From Trichococcus pasteurii (GTDB lineage: Bacteria > Bacillota > Bacilli > Lactobacillales > Aerococcaceae), in NCBI RefSeq assembly GCF_900112935.1, contig NZ_FONM01000005.1, positions 62,001-126,000 of the forward strand: DNA of 64,000 nt. Direction: 5' to 3'. The number at the start of each line of letters is the position of its first letter. The stretch's first letter is position 1. Shown piece after piece: positions 42,796-51,226 of this stretch. Below the pieces are notes generated by a model. It saw only the letters and a program-made list of their open reading frames with translations. It ran no database searches and was not told the DNA's origin. The translations under genes and the position numbers were made by a program.

Positions 42796-42834
42796 TTTTC
42801 ATTGAACAATAAAAACAGAAAGAAGGGATAACCT

Positions 42835-44385
42835 GTGGATATCTACAGGAAACTTATGGCTGATGAGCGCGTCGTTTACCTTGCGAAAGGAACACTTGTG
42901 GGCTTATCAGCAGGTTTTATTATCAGTCTTTTCAGATTAGGAATTGAATTTATTTTAGAAACAGTAGTTGAAAGCTATCATTATATGCAAGAACGACCCA
43001 TCTGGCTTTTGCCTTGGCTGCTATTTTCAATAGTGGCTGCCATCATTGTTGGCCAGCTAGTCAAAAGCGAACCCAACATCAAGGGCAGCGGCATCCCACA
43101 AGTGGAAGGGCAAGTCCAAGGGATTATGAAGCTCAACTGGTGGCCCGTGCTCTGGAAAAAATTCGTCGGAGGCCTGCTGGCGATCGGATCGGGCCTCTTC
43201 TTAGGAAGGGAGGGCCCTTCCATCCAATTGGGATCCGCAGTGGGACAAGGCATCAGCAGTCTCACAAAAGGGGATGACGTGGAAGAAAAAATCCTGCTTT
43301 CGAGCGGTGCTGGCGCCGGTTTGGCGGCAGCTTTCAATGCGCCCTTGGCAGGCTTGATGTTTGTCCTTGAGGAAGTTCATCACAATTTTTCCCCCTTGTT
43401 GGCCATCACGACCTTTTCCTCCGCGCTCGTGGCAAATTTCGTGTCCTTGAACATCTTCGGTTTGACTCCGGCGTTGGACATCGGCATGATGAACACGATC
43501 CCAATCGCCTACTACGGCTTGGTTATTGGTTTGGGGATCTTTCTGGGATTGAATGGCTGGCTCTACACCAAAGTAGTCCTGTCAATGCCAAAACTCTATG
43601 GCAAACTCCCATTCATCCCGGCGCGGTACAACGCAATCTTGCCATTCATTCTGGTTATCCCGATCGGCTATTTTCTTCCCCAGGTCATCGGAGGAGGCAG
43701 CGAGCTGATCCTGCATTTGAGCAATTGGCAACTCTCTTTGGGTATGCTGATTGGCTTGTGGGTTCTGCGCTTTGTATTTTCGATGATCTCTTACGGCGCG
43801 AATGTTCCCGGCGGCATTTTTCTGCCGATCTTATCATTGGGAGCGATATTGGGCGCCATCTACGGAAAAGCGGCTCTGACTCTGCTTTCGTTCGATCCGC
43901 AATATTTGCCGCATTTCATCATTTTTGCGATGGCGGGTTATTTCACAGCCATCGGAAAAGCACCTTTGACTGCCATCATTCTGGTGACGGAGATGGTTGG
44001 TGGGATGAATCAGTTGATGCCGCTTGCCATTTGTTCATTCAGCGCCTATATCACTGCTGATTTGTTGGGTGTGGATCCCATCTATGAAAGCCTTTTGGAA
44101 AGGCTTATCGCTTCGCACGACAGCAAGCGCATCGGGAAAAAATACCTATTTGATCTCCCGGTCATAGCCGAAAGCCATTTCTCTGGAAAAAAAATCCGTG
44201 ACGTACGGTGGCCTGAAGATGTATTGGTGACCTCGATCCGAAGAGGCCAACAGAATGTTGTGGCTACAGGGAAGACCGTTATGCAAACGGGGGATGTGTT
44301 GCATGTTTTGACTGATCTGGGACTGGCCAAAACTGTTAAGGAAGAACTCAAACAACTGGAAATAAGACGACTTTCCGACATTTGA
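42835..44385 (+). CDS. CLC-family chloride channel/antiporter with TrkA-C domain
   Basis: The 516-residue protein has the CLC membrane domain with its three selectivity motifs GSGIPQVEG (84-92), GREGPSIQLG (124-133, gating Glu126) and GIFLPILSLGAI, and a C-terminal TrkA-C (RCK-C) domain from about residue 435. Glu126 suggests a chloride/proton exchanger. The start is a GTG at 42835, seven bases after AAGGG; an ATG at 42856 is an alternative. It is a single-gene unit. Confidence 0.92.
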   Translation: MDIYRKLMADERVVYLAKGTLVGLSAGFIISLFRLGIEFILETVVESYHYMQERPIWLLPWLLFSIVAAIIVGQLVKSEPNIKGSGIPQVEGQVQGIMKLNWWPVLWKKFVGGLLAIGSGLFLGREGPSIQLGSAVGQGISSLTKGDDVEEKILLSSGAGAGLAAAFNAPLAGLMFVLEEVHHNFSPLLAITTFSSALVANFVSLNIFGLTPALDIGMMNTIPIAYYGLVIGLGIFLGLNGWLYTKVVLSMPKLYGKLPFIPARYNAILPFILVIPIGYFLPQVIGGGSELILHLSNWQLSLGMLIGLWVLRFVFSMISYGANVPGGIFLPILSLGAILGAIYGKAALTLLSFDPQYLPHFIIFAMAGYFTAIGKAPLTAIILVTEMVGGMNQLMPLAICSFSAYITADLLGVDPIYESLLERLIASHDSKRIGKKYLFDLPVIAESHFSGKKIRDVRWPEDVLVTSIRRGQQNVVATGKTVMQTGDVLHVLTDLGLAKTVKEELKQLEIRRLSDI

Positions 44386-44483
44386 TGCATCAGAAAAGTT
44401 TTTTTCTGAAAAGTATGCTATCCTTATATTGAAGTTTTCAAAAGTCGGTGCTTCGCAAGCCTTGATAGAGGGGGTTCTGTAAA

Positions 44484-44960
44484 ATGGGAAGAATTTCAGA
44501 CATCACATTGACCAATCAACCGGAACAGCGCATCATTTCCATCAAAACGGAAACGACGTTGAAAAATATGCAGACGAAGATAGAGGATTGCCGCGAAAAG
44601 ATCCTGACCTATCTGAACCTGTTGGAAGAACTGCCTGCAGGTCCCTGTTTAACGATCTATTACTCATTCACGAAGCAAAATGTCGAAATCGAAGTCGGCT
44701 ATCCAATCGCGAAGATGTTGCCGCCGCAGGATGATATCCGCATGTCCAGCATTCCGGCAGGGAAACGCGTATCCTGTCTGAATATCGGCCCTTATAATGA
44801 AATCCCGAAACTTTACCAGGAGATGGATCAGTGGATGGAAGTCCATGATTTCGAAACGAACGGCATCTCCTATGAAACCTACTACAATGGTGAAGGCTTC
44901 ACGCCGCAGGAATATTTGACCAAAATCGAATTGCCTATCCAAGAGGCAGATGAAAATTAA
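44484..44960 (+). CDS. GyrI-like small-molecule-binding protein
   Basis: The 158-residue protein is a stand-alone GyrI-like fold: GPCLTIYYSFTKQNVEIEVGYPIAKML, IPAGKRVSCLNIGPYNEIPKLYQEM and the conserved Glu in GISYETYYNGE. It resembles the protein at 16909 in layout. A hairpin and then a MATE efflux gene follow within 66 bases, so it may bind a toxic compound that the MATE pump exports; that link is inference. GAGGGGG precedes the ATG. Confidence 0.8.
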   Translation: MGRISDITLTNQPEQRIISIKTETTLKNMQTKIEDCREKILTYLNLLEELPAGPCLTIYYSFTKQNVEIEVGYPIAKMLPPQDDIRMSSIPAGKRVSCLNIGPYNEIPKLYQEMDQWMEVHDFETNGISYETYYNGEGFTPQEYLTKIELPIQEADEN

Positions 44961-44981
44961 AAATTATAGCTACAAAAGAGC

Positions 44982-45011
44982 GAGCCGTCGAATAGACGGC
45001 TCCACTTTTTT
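44982..45011 (+). terminator. Hairpin between the GyrI-like and MATE genes
   Basis: GAGCCGTC pairs with GACGGCTC around GAATA, followed by CACTTTTTT. The T run is offset by two bases, so it may be a partial terminator that lowers MATE expression. Confidence 0.6.
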
Positions 45012-45026
45012 GGAAAGGAAGAAAAT

Positions 45027-46430
45027 ATGCAACAAAACAAACAGCCAGCAATGGCGGAAAACAAGATGGGTGTCATGCCCGTCAACAAATTACTGATCTC
45101 GATGTCCGTGCCGATGATGATTTCCATGCTGGTGCAAGCTTTATATAATGTCGTCGACAGCATCTTTGTGGCCCAAATTGGTGAAAAAGCCCTGACTGCC
45201 GTATCCTTGGCATTCCCGGTGCAGAACTTGATGATCGCTTTGGCGGTCGGTACCGGGGTCGGGATCAATGCCTTGGTTTCCAGACGCCTCGGGGAAAAAA
45301 ATTACGAGGCGGCAAACAGCACGGCCGATAACGGCATTTTCCTGAATGCTGTGCATTTCCTGTTGTTCTTGGCATTGGGATTGTTCTTCATCCCGCTTTA
45401 TTTCTCATTCCAAACGAAGGATGCAGAAATCATCGCCTACGGAATCGATTATCTGCAAGTCATCTGCGTCTTCTCGATTGGAGTATTCATGCAGGTCAGT
45501 ATGGAACGCTTGTTGCAGTCGACCGGCAGAACCCTGTTCACGATGACGACCCAAGCGACGGGTGCGATCCTGAACATCATCCTCGATCCGATCTTCATTT
45601 TCGGCTGGTTCGGCGTTCCGGCGATGGGGACAAGAGGCGCTGCGATCGCAACCGTCATCGGACAAATAGCCGCGGCTTCATTGGCCTTCTTTTTCAACGT
45701 TCGGTTCAACAAGGAAATCACCTTGTCGTTTAAAGGGTTCCGCCCGGACATGCAAACAATCAAAAAAATCTATTCCATCGGCGGCCCTTCGATTCTGATG
45801 CAAGCTGTCGGCTCCTTCCTGAATTTGAGCCTGAACAATATTCTGATCCGTTTCACACCTACTGCGACTGCTGTTTTCGGTGTCTACTTCAAGCTTCAGA
45901 GTTTCATATTCATGCCGGTTTTCGGCCTGAATAACGGAATGGTTCCGATCATCGCCTATAACTACGGCGCCGACCAAAAAGATCGGATCAAGCAGGCCAT
46001 CACCTTGTCGAAAAGATATGCGATGGCGATCATGTTCATCGGTGCTGCCATTTTCTTGCTGATGCCCGGAACACTTCTGCAATTGTTCAATGCATCCGAT
46101 GAAATGCTGGAGATCGGTATCCCGGCTTTACGGATCATCAGTCTCTGCTATGTTGCTGCAGGCTACAACATCGTTTCCGGGTCTGTGTTCCAAGCCTTCG
46201 GAAGAGGCGGCCTGAGTCTGTGGGTCTCCATGATCCGCCAGGTCGTGGTGCTGCTGCCGGCAGCATACCTGCTTTCTTTGTTGGGGAACGTTTCGTTTGT
46301 CTGGTGGGCGTTTCCGATCGCGGAAGTCTTCGCATTGGTCATGAGCATCTATTTCAACAAAAAAATCGACAAAGAAGTCATCGCGAATATCTATCCGCAT
46401 ACAATCGGAGACGCTGTTCCGGAACAATAA
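45027..46430 (+). CDS. MATE-family efflux transporter
   Basis: The 467-residue protein has twelve helices and MATE features: PVNKLLISMSVPMMISMLVQALYNVVDSIFVAQIGE, then GTGVGINALVSRRLGE, the repeat-domain equivalent SIGGPSILMQAVGSFLNLSLNNILI and NNGMVPIIAYNYGA. It belongs to the NorM/DinF-like group and probably exports cationic drugs with sodium or protons. GGAAAGGAAG precedes the ATG. The GyrI-like gene lies just upstream and a terminator follows. Confidence 0.92.
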   Translation: MQQNKQPAMAENKMGVMPVNKLLISMSVPMMISMLVQALYNVVDSIFVAQIGEKALTAVSLAFPVQNLMIALAVGTGVGINALVSRRLGEKNYEAANSTADNGIFLNAVHFLLFLALGLFFIPLYFSFQTKDAEIIAYGIDYLQVICVFSIGVFMQVSMERLLQSTGRTLFTMTTQATGAILNIILDPIFIFGWFGVPAMGTRGAAIATVIGQIAAASLAFFFNVRFNKEITLSFKGFRPDMQTIKKIYSIGGPSILMQAVGSFLNLSLNNILIRFTPTATAVFGVYFKLQSFIFMPVFGLNNGMVPIIAYNYGADQKDRIKQAITLSKRYAMAIMFIGAAIFLLMPGTLLQLFNASDEMLEIGIPALRIISLCYVAAGYNIVSGSVFQAFGRGGLSLWVSMIRQVVVLLPAAYLLSLLGNVSFVWWAFPIAEVFALVMSIYFNKKIDKEVIANIYPHTIGDAVPEQ

Positions 46431-46440
46431 TAAAAATGAA

Positions 46441-46481
46441 AGCCTTGCAGAGCCGTATAGCGGTTCTGCAAGGCTTTTTTT
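46441..46481 (+). terminator. Terminator after the MATE gene
   Basis: AGCCTTGCAGAgCCG pairs with CGGtTCTGCAAGGCT around TATAG, followed by TTTTTT. Confidence 0.88.
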
Positions 46482-46601
46482 ATTGATTCGCGGGATCGGG
46501 TGTTTTCGGATCCGGATAAGTGTCCGGCTTTACTTTTATTCCCCGGAATCCTAAAATGAAAGAGACAGAAGGACGTTTGAAACCAGAACGGAGGGATTTC
46601 A

Positions 46602-47240
46602 GTGAAGATCGGAATCATCGGAGCAACAGGCAGACAGGGCAGGCTGATTTTGGAAGAAGCGCATGCCCGGGGACACGAGGTGACCGCCATCATCCGGAAT
46701 CCCGCCAAGCTTGCGGACAAACAAATAACCATTATGGAGCGGGATATTTTCGATGTGCAGGTGGAGGATCTGAGAGGGTTCGATGTGATTGTGGATGCGT
46801 TCAATGCGTCGGCGGGGATGGAAGAGGAACACGTCACCTCGCTGCAGTCATTGATCGACGAACTGGAGCACCTGCCGGAAACGCGTTTGATTGTTGTAGG
46901 TGGTGCCGGCAGCCTTTACGCCGATCCGGGAAAGACAATCCGCGTCATGGAAACGGCCAATTTTCCCGAGGCCTACAAGCCCACTGCAACGAACATGGCC
47001 AAAGCTCTCAATATCCTGAAGGAAAGCACTGTGAATTGGACTTATCTTTCGCCATCCGCTTTTTTTGACCCGAACGGCAACCGGACCGGGAAATACGCGG
47101 AAGGTGCAGATACATTACTGCTGAACAGCGAGGGTGAGAGTTACATCAGTTACGCGGATTATTCGATCGCGCTTGTGGATGAAATCGAAAGAAAACGGCA
47201 TCTAAGGCAACGCTACACAGTCGTCGGCGAGCGGCAGTAA
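46602..47240 (+). CDS. NAD(P)-binding protein, atypical SDR / NmrA-like
   Basis: The 212-residue protein starts with the dinucleotide motif KIGIIGATGRQGRLILEEA, has DVIVDAFNA and VVGGAGSLYAD at later strands, and WTYLSPSAFFDP, typical of atypical SDRs of the YwnB/NmrA type. It lacks a clear YxxxK, so it may be a redox sensor or reductase. The start is a GTG at 46602, nine bases after GGAGGG. The methyltransferase gene follows after 47 bases. Confidence 0.85.
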   Translation: MKIGIIGATGRQGRLILEEAHARGHEVTAIIRNPAKLADKQITIMERDIFDVQVEDLRGFDVIVDAFNASAGMEEEHVTSLQSLIDELEHLPETRLIVVGGAGSLYADPGKTIRVMETANFPEAYKPTATNMAKALNILKESTVNWTYLSPSAFFDPNGNRTGKYAEGADTLLLNSEGESYISYADYSIALVDEIERKRHLRQRYTVVGERQ

Positions 47241-47287
47241 ATCCTGTTGCTGACAGCCACGGAGGACGAAGATCAGGAGGGGAAATC

Positions 47288-48034
47288 ATGGAAACATTGG
47301 ATTTGATCATCGATTTTCACAAAAATAACCCGCGCCAAGGTCCCGGCAGCCAACAGAGCACCATCAAAGCGCTTCAGTTTCTGCCGCAATTGACCCTGCA
47401 AGCGCAACTGCTGGACGTAGGTTGCGGAACCGGCGCACAGACTATGGTGCTGAGCGAACAGACGCCGGCCCATATCACTGCGGTTGACAGCAGCAAGGAA
47501 TTCTCGAGCATACTGAAGCACAAAGTCCTGCAGCAAGGCATCACGAACCGCTTGACGGTCAAGGAAATGGATATGGAGCAGCTTGCCTTCGCTCCCGAAT
47601 CTTTGGACGTCATCTGGGCGGAAGGCGCCATCTATAACATCGGTTTTTCCAGAGGCATCCGGGAATGGCGTCCGCTGCTGAAAAAGGACGGTTATCTGGT
47701 CGTTTCCGAAATCTCTTGGCTGACGCCGCAACGTCCGCAGATTGTGGACAAATATTGGACCGAAGTCTACCCGGAAATGGGGACGATCGCGGAAAAGATT
47801 GCCCAAGTAGAGGATGCGGGGTACATTCCAGTTGCTCATTTCGTCCTGCCCGAATCGGATTGGACAAGCCACTACTACCATTATTACGAGGCCAATGAAG
47901 CGGCCTTCCTGGAAAGGCACGGTCACAGCGAGGACGCGAAAGCTTTGGTGGAGGAGAACCGCCAGGAAATGAAGCATTTCGAAAAATACAGTGCCTACTA
48001 CAACTACGTTTTCTACATCATGCAGAAACGATAA
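47288..48034 (+). CDS. Class I SAM-dependent methyltransferase
   Basis: The 248-residue protein has motif I LLDVGCGTGAQTM (about 42-54), the strand 2 end ITAVDSSKEF, and motif IV LDVIWAEGAIYNIGF. A C-terminal cap from about residue 150 includes SDWTSHYYHYYEANEAAFL. The substrate is unknown. AGGAGGGG precedes the ATG. It is the last gene before a strong terminator. Confidence 0.82.
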   Translation: METLDLIIDFHKNNPRQGPGSQQSTIKALQFLPQLTLQAQLLDVGCGTGAQTMVLSEQTPAHITAVDSSKEFSSILKHKVLQQGITNRLTVKEMDMEQLAFAPESLDVIWAEGAIYNIGFSRGIREWRPLLKKDGYLVVSEISWLTPQRPQIVDKYWTEVYPEMGTIAEKIAQVEDAGYIPVAHFVLPESDWTSHYYHYYEANEAAFLERHGHSEDAKALVEENRQEMKHFEKYSAYYNYVFYIMQKR

Positions 48035-48084
48035 AAAATCGAGGCACCTTGTCCGTTGGATGGACAGGGCGCCTCGATTTTTTT
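48035..48084. terminator. Bidirectional terminator between the methyltransferase and antiporter genes
   Basis: AAATCGAGGCaCCttGTCC pairs with GGACaGGGCGCCTCGATTT across the centre, with A and T runs at the two ends. Confidence 0.85.
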
Positions 48085-48096
48085 GTTCAGTCTGCT

Positions 48097-49284
48097 TTAA
48101 AATCCGTTCACCTTCGTCAAGAAAGTCTTGTAGGTGCGATCTATGAAGGTGGCTCCGATCGGTGCGGTCAGGATAATCGCCAAGACGGCGACACTCAAAA
48201 TGATGCTGCCCGCTTCGACTCCGGCAGCCAAAGGAATCGATCCGATGGCTGCTTGGACGGTTGCTTTCGGCGTATACGCCATCGCAGAGAAGATGCGTTC
48301 CTTCGCATTCAGGTTTGTTCCGGAGACAGCCAGGAAAACCGCTAGCATCCGGAAAACCAAAGCTCCGAAGATCAAGGCGACAGCTGCAAAACCGGCGCCG
48401 CCCAAGGACGTGATCTCAACGGCCGCACCAACCAATACGAACAGGAAAATTTCGGCGCCGGACCAGATTTTCGAGAATTTGTCATTGAGACGTTTAGCTA
48501 ATTCCGGACGTTTTTTCAATAACGTCGCTCCCACCGCCATCACGCCCAACAGGCCGGAGAACGGAATGAATTTGGCGAATGAATCCTCCACGGTCACCAA
48601 TAGGAAACAAGCGCTCAGCACCAGCATGACTTTCATCGTGTCACGGATATGGAATGCCCTGAAGAGGACAACCAGACCCAAGCCGACCAACAATCCGCCA
48701 AGCAGGCCCAAAGCGATTGAGACCGGGACGGAAAGCAGCGTGATGGCTTGGAACCCGGTGCCTGTATACATCCCCAAAAAAGAAGTGAAAAGCACGACGA
48801 CATAAACGTCATCGACGGAAGCGCCGGCCAGGATCATCTGCGGAATCCCTTTGGCTTTGCCGTAGCCGCTCTCGATCAGCATGATCATGCGCGGAACGAC
48901 GACAGCCGGAGAAACAGCCCCAAGGACGGTGCCGAGGATAGCGGCCTCCAACAGTGTGATGCCCAACAGTTTCGGCGCCAACAGGGTGACCGCCAGGATT
49001 TCGAAGGTCGCCGGCAAAAAAGTCATCAGAACGGCAGGCCGGCCGATTTTTTTGAGATCGCCCAGTTCCATTGTCAACCCGGCGCGCACCAGAATGACAA
49101 TCAGGGCGATCTTCCGGATATCCGCTGAAATGGCCAGCAATTCCGGTGCCATCAGATCCATTCCGTAGGGTCCCAACAGGATGCCGGTCAAAATCAAGCC
49201 CAACAAGCCGGGCAGCTGGAGTCGGGTGAAGAGCGAACTGAGCAGAAAACCTAGAATAAGAATAAGCGCGATACTGTAAATCAA
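48097..49284 (-). CDS. Cation:proton antiporter (CPA family)
   Basis: The 395-residue protein has about twelve helices of the Na/H-exchanger fold, with LPGLLGLILTGILLGPYGM near the N-terminus, VSPAVVVPRMI, and the ion-binding aspartates in GASVDDVYVVVLF. No C-terminal nucleotide-binding domain is present. I place the start at the TTG at 49284 because GGAGG lies eight bases upstream; the reading frame could open at 49299 but that would overlap the ribosome site. A leader with a terminator hairpin and fluoride-riboswitch-like features precedes it, so fluoride may control it; that is inference. Confidence 0.88.
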   Translation of the reverse strand: MIYSIALILILGFLLSSLFTRLQLPGLLGLILTGILLGPYGMDLMAPELLAISADIRKIALIVILVRAGLTMELGDLKKIGRPAVLMTFLPATFEILAVTLLAPKLLGITLLEAAILGTVLGAVSPAVVVPRMIMLIESGYGKAKGIPQMILAGASVDDVYVVVLFTSFLGMYTGTGFQAITLLSVPVSIALGLLGGLLVGLGLVVLFRAFHIRDTMKVMLVLSACFLLVTVEDSFAKFIPFSGLLGVMAVGATLLKKRPELAKRLNDKFSKIWSGAEIFLFVLVGAAVEITSLGGAGFAAVALIFGALVFRMLAVFLAVSGTNLNAKERIFSAMAYTPKATVQAAIGSIPLAAGVEAGSIILSVAVLAIILTAPIGATFIDRTYKTFLTKVNGF

Positions 49285-49311
49285 TAGTTGCACCTCCAAA
49301 TGGTTGCCGCC

Positions 49312-49406
49312 AAAAAAAGCTGATGACGGACTGCGCCTATTGCGCAGAAGTCATCAGCTTTGATAAGCGGTTTAAGCGATTGGCTAGGGGAGACATTCAT
49401 TCCCTC
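49312..49406 (-). promoter_or_regulatory. Candidate fluoride riboswitch (crcB motif) with terminator
   Basis: Read on the minus strand, AGGGA..UCCC forms the first helix, then UUAAACCGCUU-AUCA-AAGCUGAUGA follows, with GCUU/AAGC pairing, matching the crcB-motif core (AAACCGC..GCUGAUGA) as I remember it. A pseudoknot GAAuGUC/GACUUC between the first loop and the 3' end is possible. GCUGAUGAC is also the 5' arm of a terminator (GCTGATGAC/GTCATCAGC plus seven T) just before the ribosome site, the usual switch layout. The linker between the helices is longer than in examples I recall. Confidence 0.6.
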
Positions 49407-49419
49407 ATTTATAAATAAA

Positions 49420-49448
49420 ATCATAGCATGTTTTCGGAGGGCAGACAA
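49420..49448 (-). promoter_or_regulatory. Promoter of the antiporter leader
   Basis: On the minus strand TTGTCT (49443-49448), 17 bases and TATGAT (49420-49425) place transcription start just before the riboswitch-like fold. The remaining gap to 49671 holds AT-rich sequence with no feature I can name. Confidence 0.6.
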
Positions 49449-49671
49449 GGGGAAGCGGCCTCAGTTGCCTTGTTTTGGATCTATTTTTACAGCTAACGCT
49501 ACTCTGATCAGACGAAAATTGTCAAAATTGCGATAATCTGCTAAAAATGATAGGATAAAAATAATCAAATTGCACAATTGAGGCTGACGACTAGTGTTTA
49601 CGGACGTTCTGTCATTTCCCGACCGGCCGCTCCAATAAGGTTTTTCATCAGAAAAATAAGAGGTGATGCGT

Positions 49672-50439
49672 GTGAACGAAGTGAACAGAGAGAAGATTGT
49701 GAGCGAACTGAAAAGCATTCCAGGATTGAAAGGCATTGTGGCTTGCGGAGATGGATATAACATCACGGAATCGGCGATTTTGCTGTATTATGTCCCCGAA
49801 GAACTTTTCTTTCAGGAGCTGGATCAGACGATCAGCCGGGTGGATGATGCCGGTTTGCTGATCGAATACAGTTTAAGGGAAATCAGACTTGTGGATCTGG
49901 CCATCGCGGATTGCCTCGAGGGGAGGATAACAATCCAACACTCGAGCGGCCATCCTTTTGGCATCGTGAACAGCAGTTATGCGGCTGAAATCCATTATGG
50001 CCGAATTCTCTGGGAATCGACAAATCATCCGATTACGACGTTGAAAGAAAAGCTTGCAATGGAGGGACCCTATCCGGAAAAGCTGCGCCAAGCGACGATT
50101 GCATATTTCATGAGAGAGGCAGCACTGTCGCTCGGAAATGGCCATAGTGCCGCTATGCAGGGGGGGATCCATTACGCCAGCGGCAGTTTCTTCCAGGCTG
50201 CTTGTTCCTGGGTTCAGGTCATCCATGCATTGAACCAACAGTTTCTCCTGAGCGAGAAGGGCGGACTGAAGCGCGCGAACGAGTTGCCGATCAGCCCGAA
50301 ACAATTCCGCGTGCGCGTGAACCAAGTTTACCGCTATTTCGCGGCAAACAATCCGAAGCTCGCCTATTGCGAAATCGATATGCTGGAAAATGAAATGAAC
50401 GTGCTGGTAAGATCTTTTGCGGAAACTAGGGAGGGATGA
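49672..50439 (+). CDS. Nucleotidyltransferase-like protein (DUF4037 type)
   Basis: The 255-residue protein resembles stand-alone nucleotidyltransferase-fold proteins: an N-terminal SIPGLKGIVACGDGY strand-loop where the GS motif would be, VDDAGLLIEYSLREIRLVDLAIADCLEGRI, and a helical C-terminal domain with KLRQATIAYFMREAALSLG and ACSWVQVIHALNQQFLLSEKGG. The GSxxxG and DxD residues are not clear, so activity is uncertain. AGAGGTGAT fits a GTG start at 49672; ATG 49666 lies inside it. The next gene overlaps its stop. Confidence 0.65.
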   Translation: MNEVNREKIVSELKSIPGLKGIVACGDGYNITESAILLYYVPEELFFQELDQTISRVDDAGLLIEYSLREIRLVDLAIADCLEGRITIQHSSGHPFGIVNSSYAAEIHYGRILWESTNHPITTLKEKLAMEGPYPEKLRQATIAYFMREAALSLGNGHSAAMQGGIHYASGSFFQAACSWVQVIHALNQQFLLSEKGGLKRANELPISPKQFRVRVNQVYRYFAANNPKLAYCEIDMLENEMNVLVRSFAETREG

Positions 50440-50441
50440 TT

Positions 50442-50906
50442 TTGAAGTTTTACGACGAGCAACAGAAAAAGATAAGGTATCAATTTGGCTACTACAGTAT
50501 GCTGCTGATGGCAACGCTGCTTCTTGTTTATATCGCAATACCGGATGCTAGCCTTGGCGGGATTTCTTATCGAAACGCAATTATGATCATCATCATGATC
50601 ACGGCTTTATTCTTTTTGGTGAACGTTGTCTATCGAAACGCCTTTTTTGACCTATATACGCGCCGGCCTTTTTGGAGCAACGCTTTCTTTTTAGCGATGG
50701 CCGGGCTGCAGGCGCAGCAGGCTTATCAGCTGTATCAACTGGGCATGGATCTCCCTGATCCGATCAATACGGTGGAATTTGTGATGATGCACGGTCTGAA
50801 GGTAGCCTTGCACCTTTCGATCCCTTTAACGTATGGTGTGCGTGCATTTGTCGATTGGCTCTCGGCAAAGGAACAGAATACGGAAGAAACCGGACAGTCG
50901 TCATGA
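50442..50906 (+). CDS. Small membrane protein
   Basis: The 154-residue protein has about four hydrophobic helices (15-33, 42-62, 80-97, 117-137) and a hydrophilic C-terminus. I do not recognise a family. The TTG at 50442 is preferred because GGGAGGG lies six bases upstream; an ATG at 50436 directly abuts that site. It begins at the stop of the preceding gene and its own stop lies inside a terminator stem. Confidence 0.55.
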   Translation: MKFYDEQQKKIRYQFGYYSMLLMATLLLVYIAIPDASLGGISYRNAIMIIIMITALFFLVNVVYRNAFFDLYTRRPFWSNAFFLAMAGLQAQQAYQLYQLGMDLPDPINTVEFVMMHGLKVALHLSIPLTYGVRAFVDWLSAKEQNTEETGQSS

Positions 50907-50920
50907 ACGACTGTTTTTTG
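50894..50920 (+). terminator. Terminator overlapping the stop codon
   Basis: ACAGTCGT pairs with ACGACTGT around CATGA, followed by TTTTTT. The TGA stop at 50904-50906 lies at the base of the hairpin loop. Confidence 0.75.
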
Positions 50921-50925
50921 TTTTG

Positions 50926-51076
50926 TATTGATGATCATATCAGCGGATAATCCGAAGACAGAACAGCCGAGATAAGTCTTATGTGTCGACTGATAGAGAC
51001 AAACGGAATGCGGAACAGTCGAGAAAAGCCATTGATGTCGGCTGTTAGAGAGGAGCCGAATGTACAACAGCCGACA
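50926..51076 (+). repeat. Degenerate 52-base tandem repeat
   Basis: GAACAGCCGAGA at 50961, GAACAGTCGAGA at 51013 and CAACAGCCGACA at 51065 recur every 52 bases. The parts between also align: ATTGATG and GGAT..TCCGAA at 50928-50955 match ATTGATG and AGAG..GCCGAA at 51031-51060. Each unit can pair internally (CAGCCGA with TCGACTG; GTCGGCTGT with ACAGCCGAC). Apart from the terminator, the gap 50907-51226 holds nothing else I can name. Confidence 0.65.
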
Positions 51077-51226
51077 GCTATCCACAATCCCGCCATCATA
51101 CGCAATCAAGCCACCGCCACCCAGAGTTCTTTCCGGTAATCGGTCCTTGATTTTTGCGAAACCGCTTTCTGCGTGCTAGTCTTAAAGCAAAAGCAAGTGA
51201 GCCATTCAAAAAGGGAGACGACCAAC

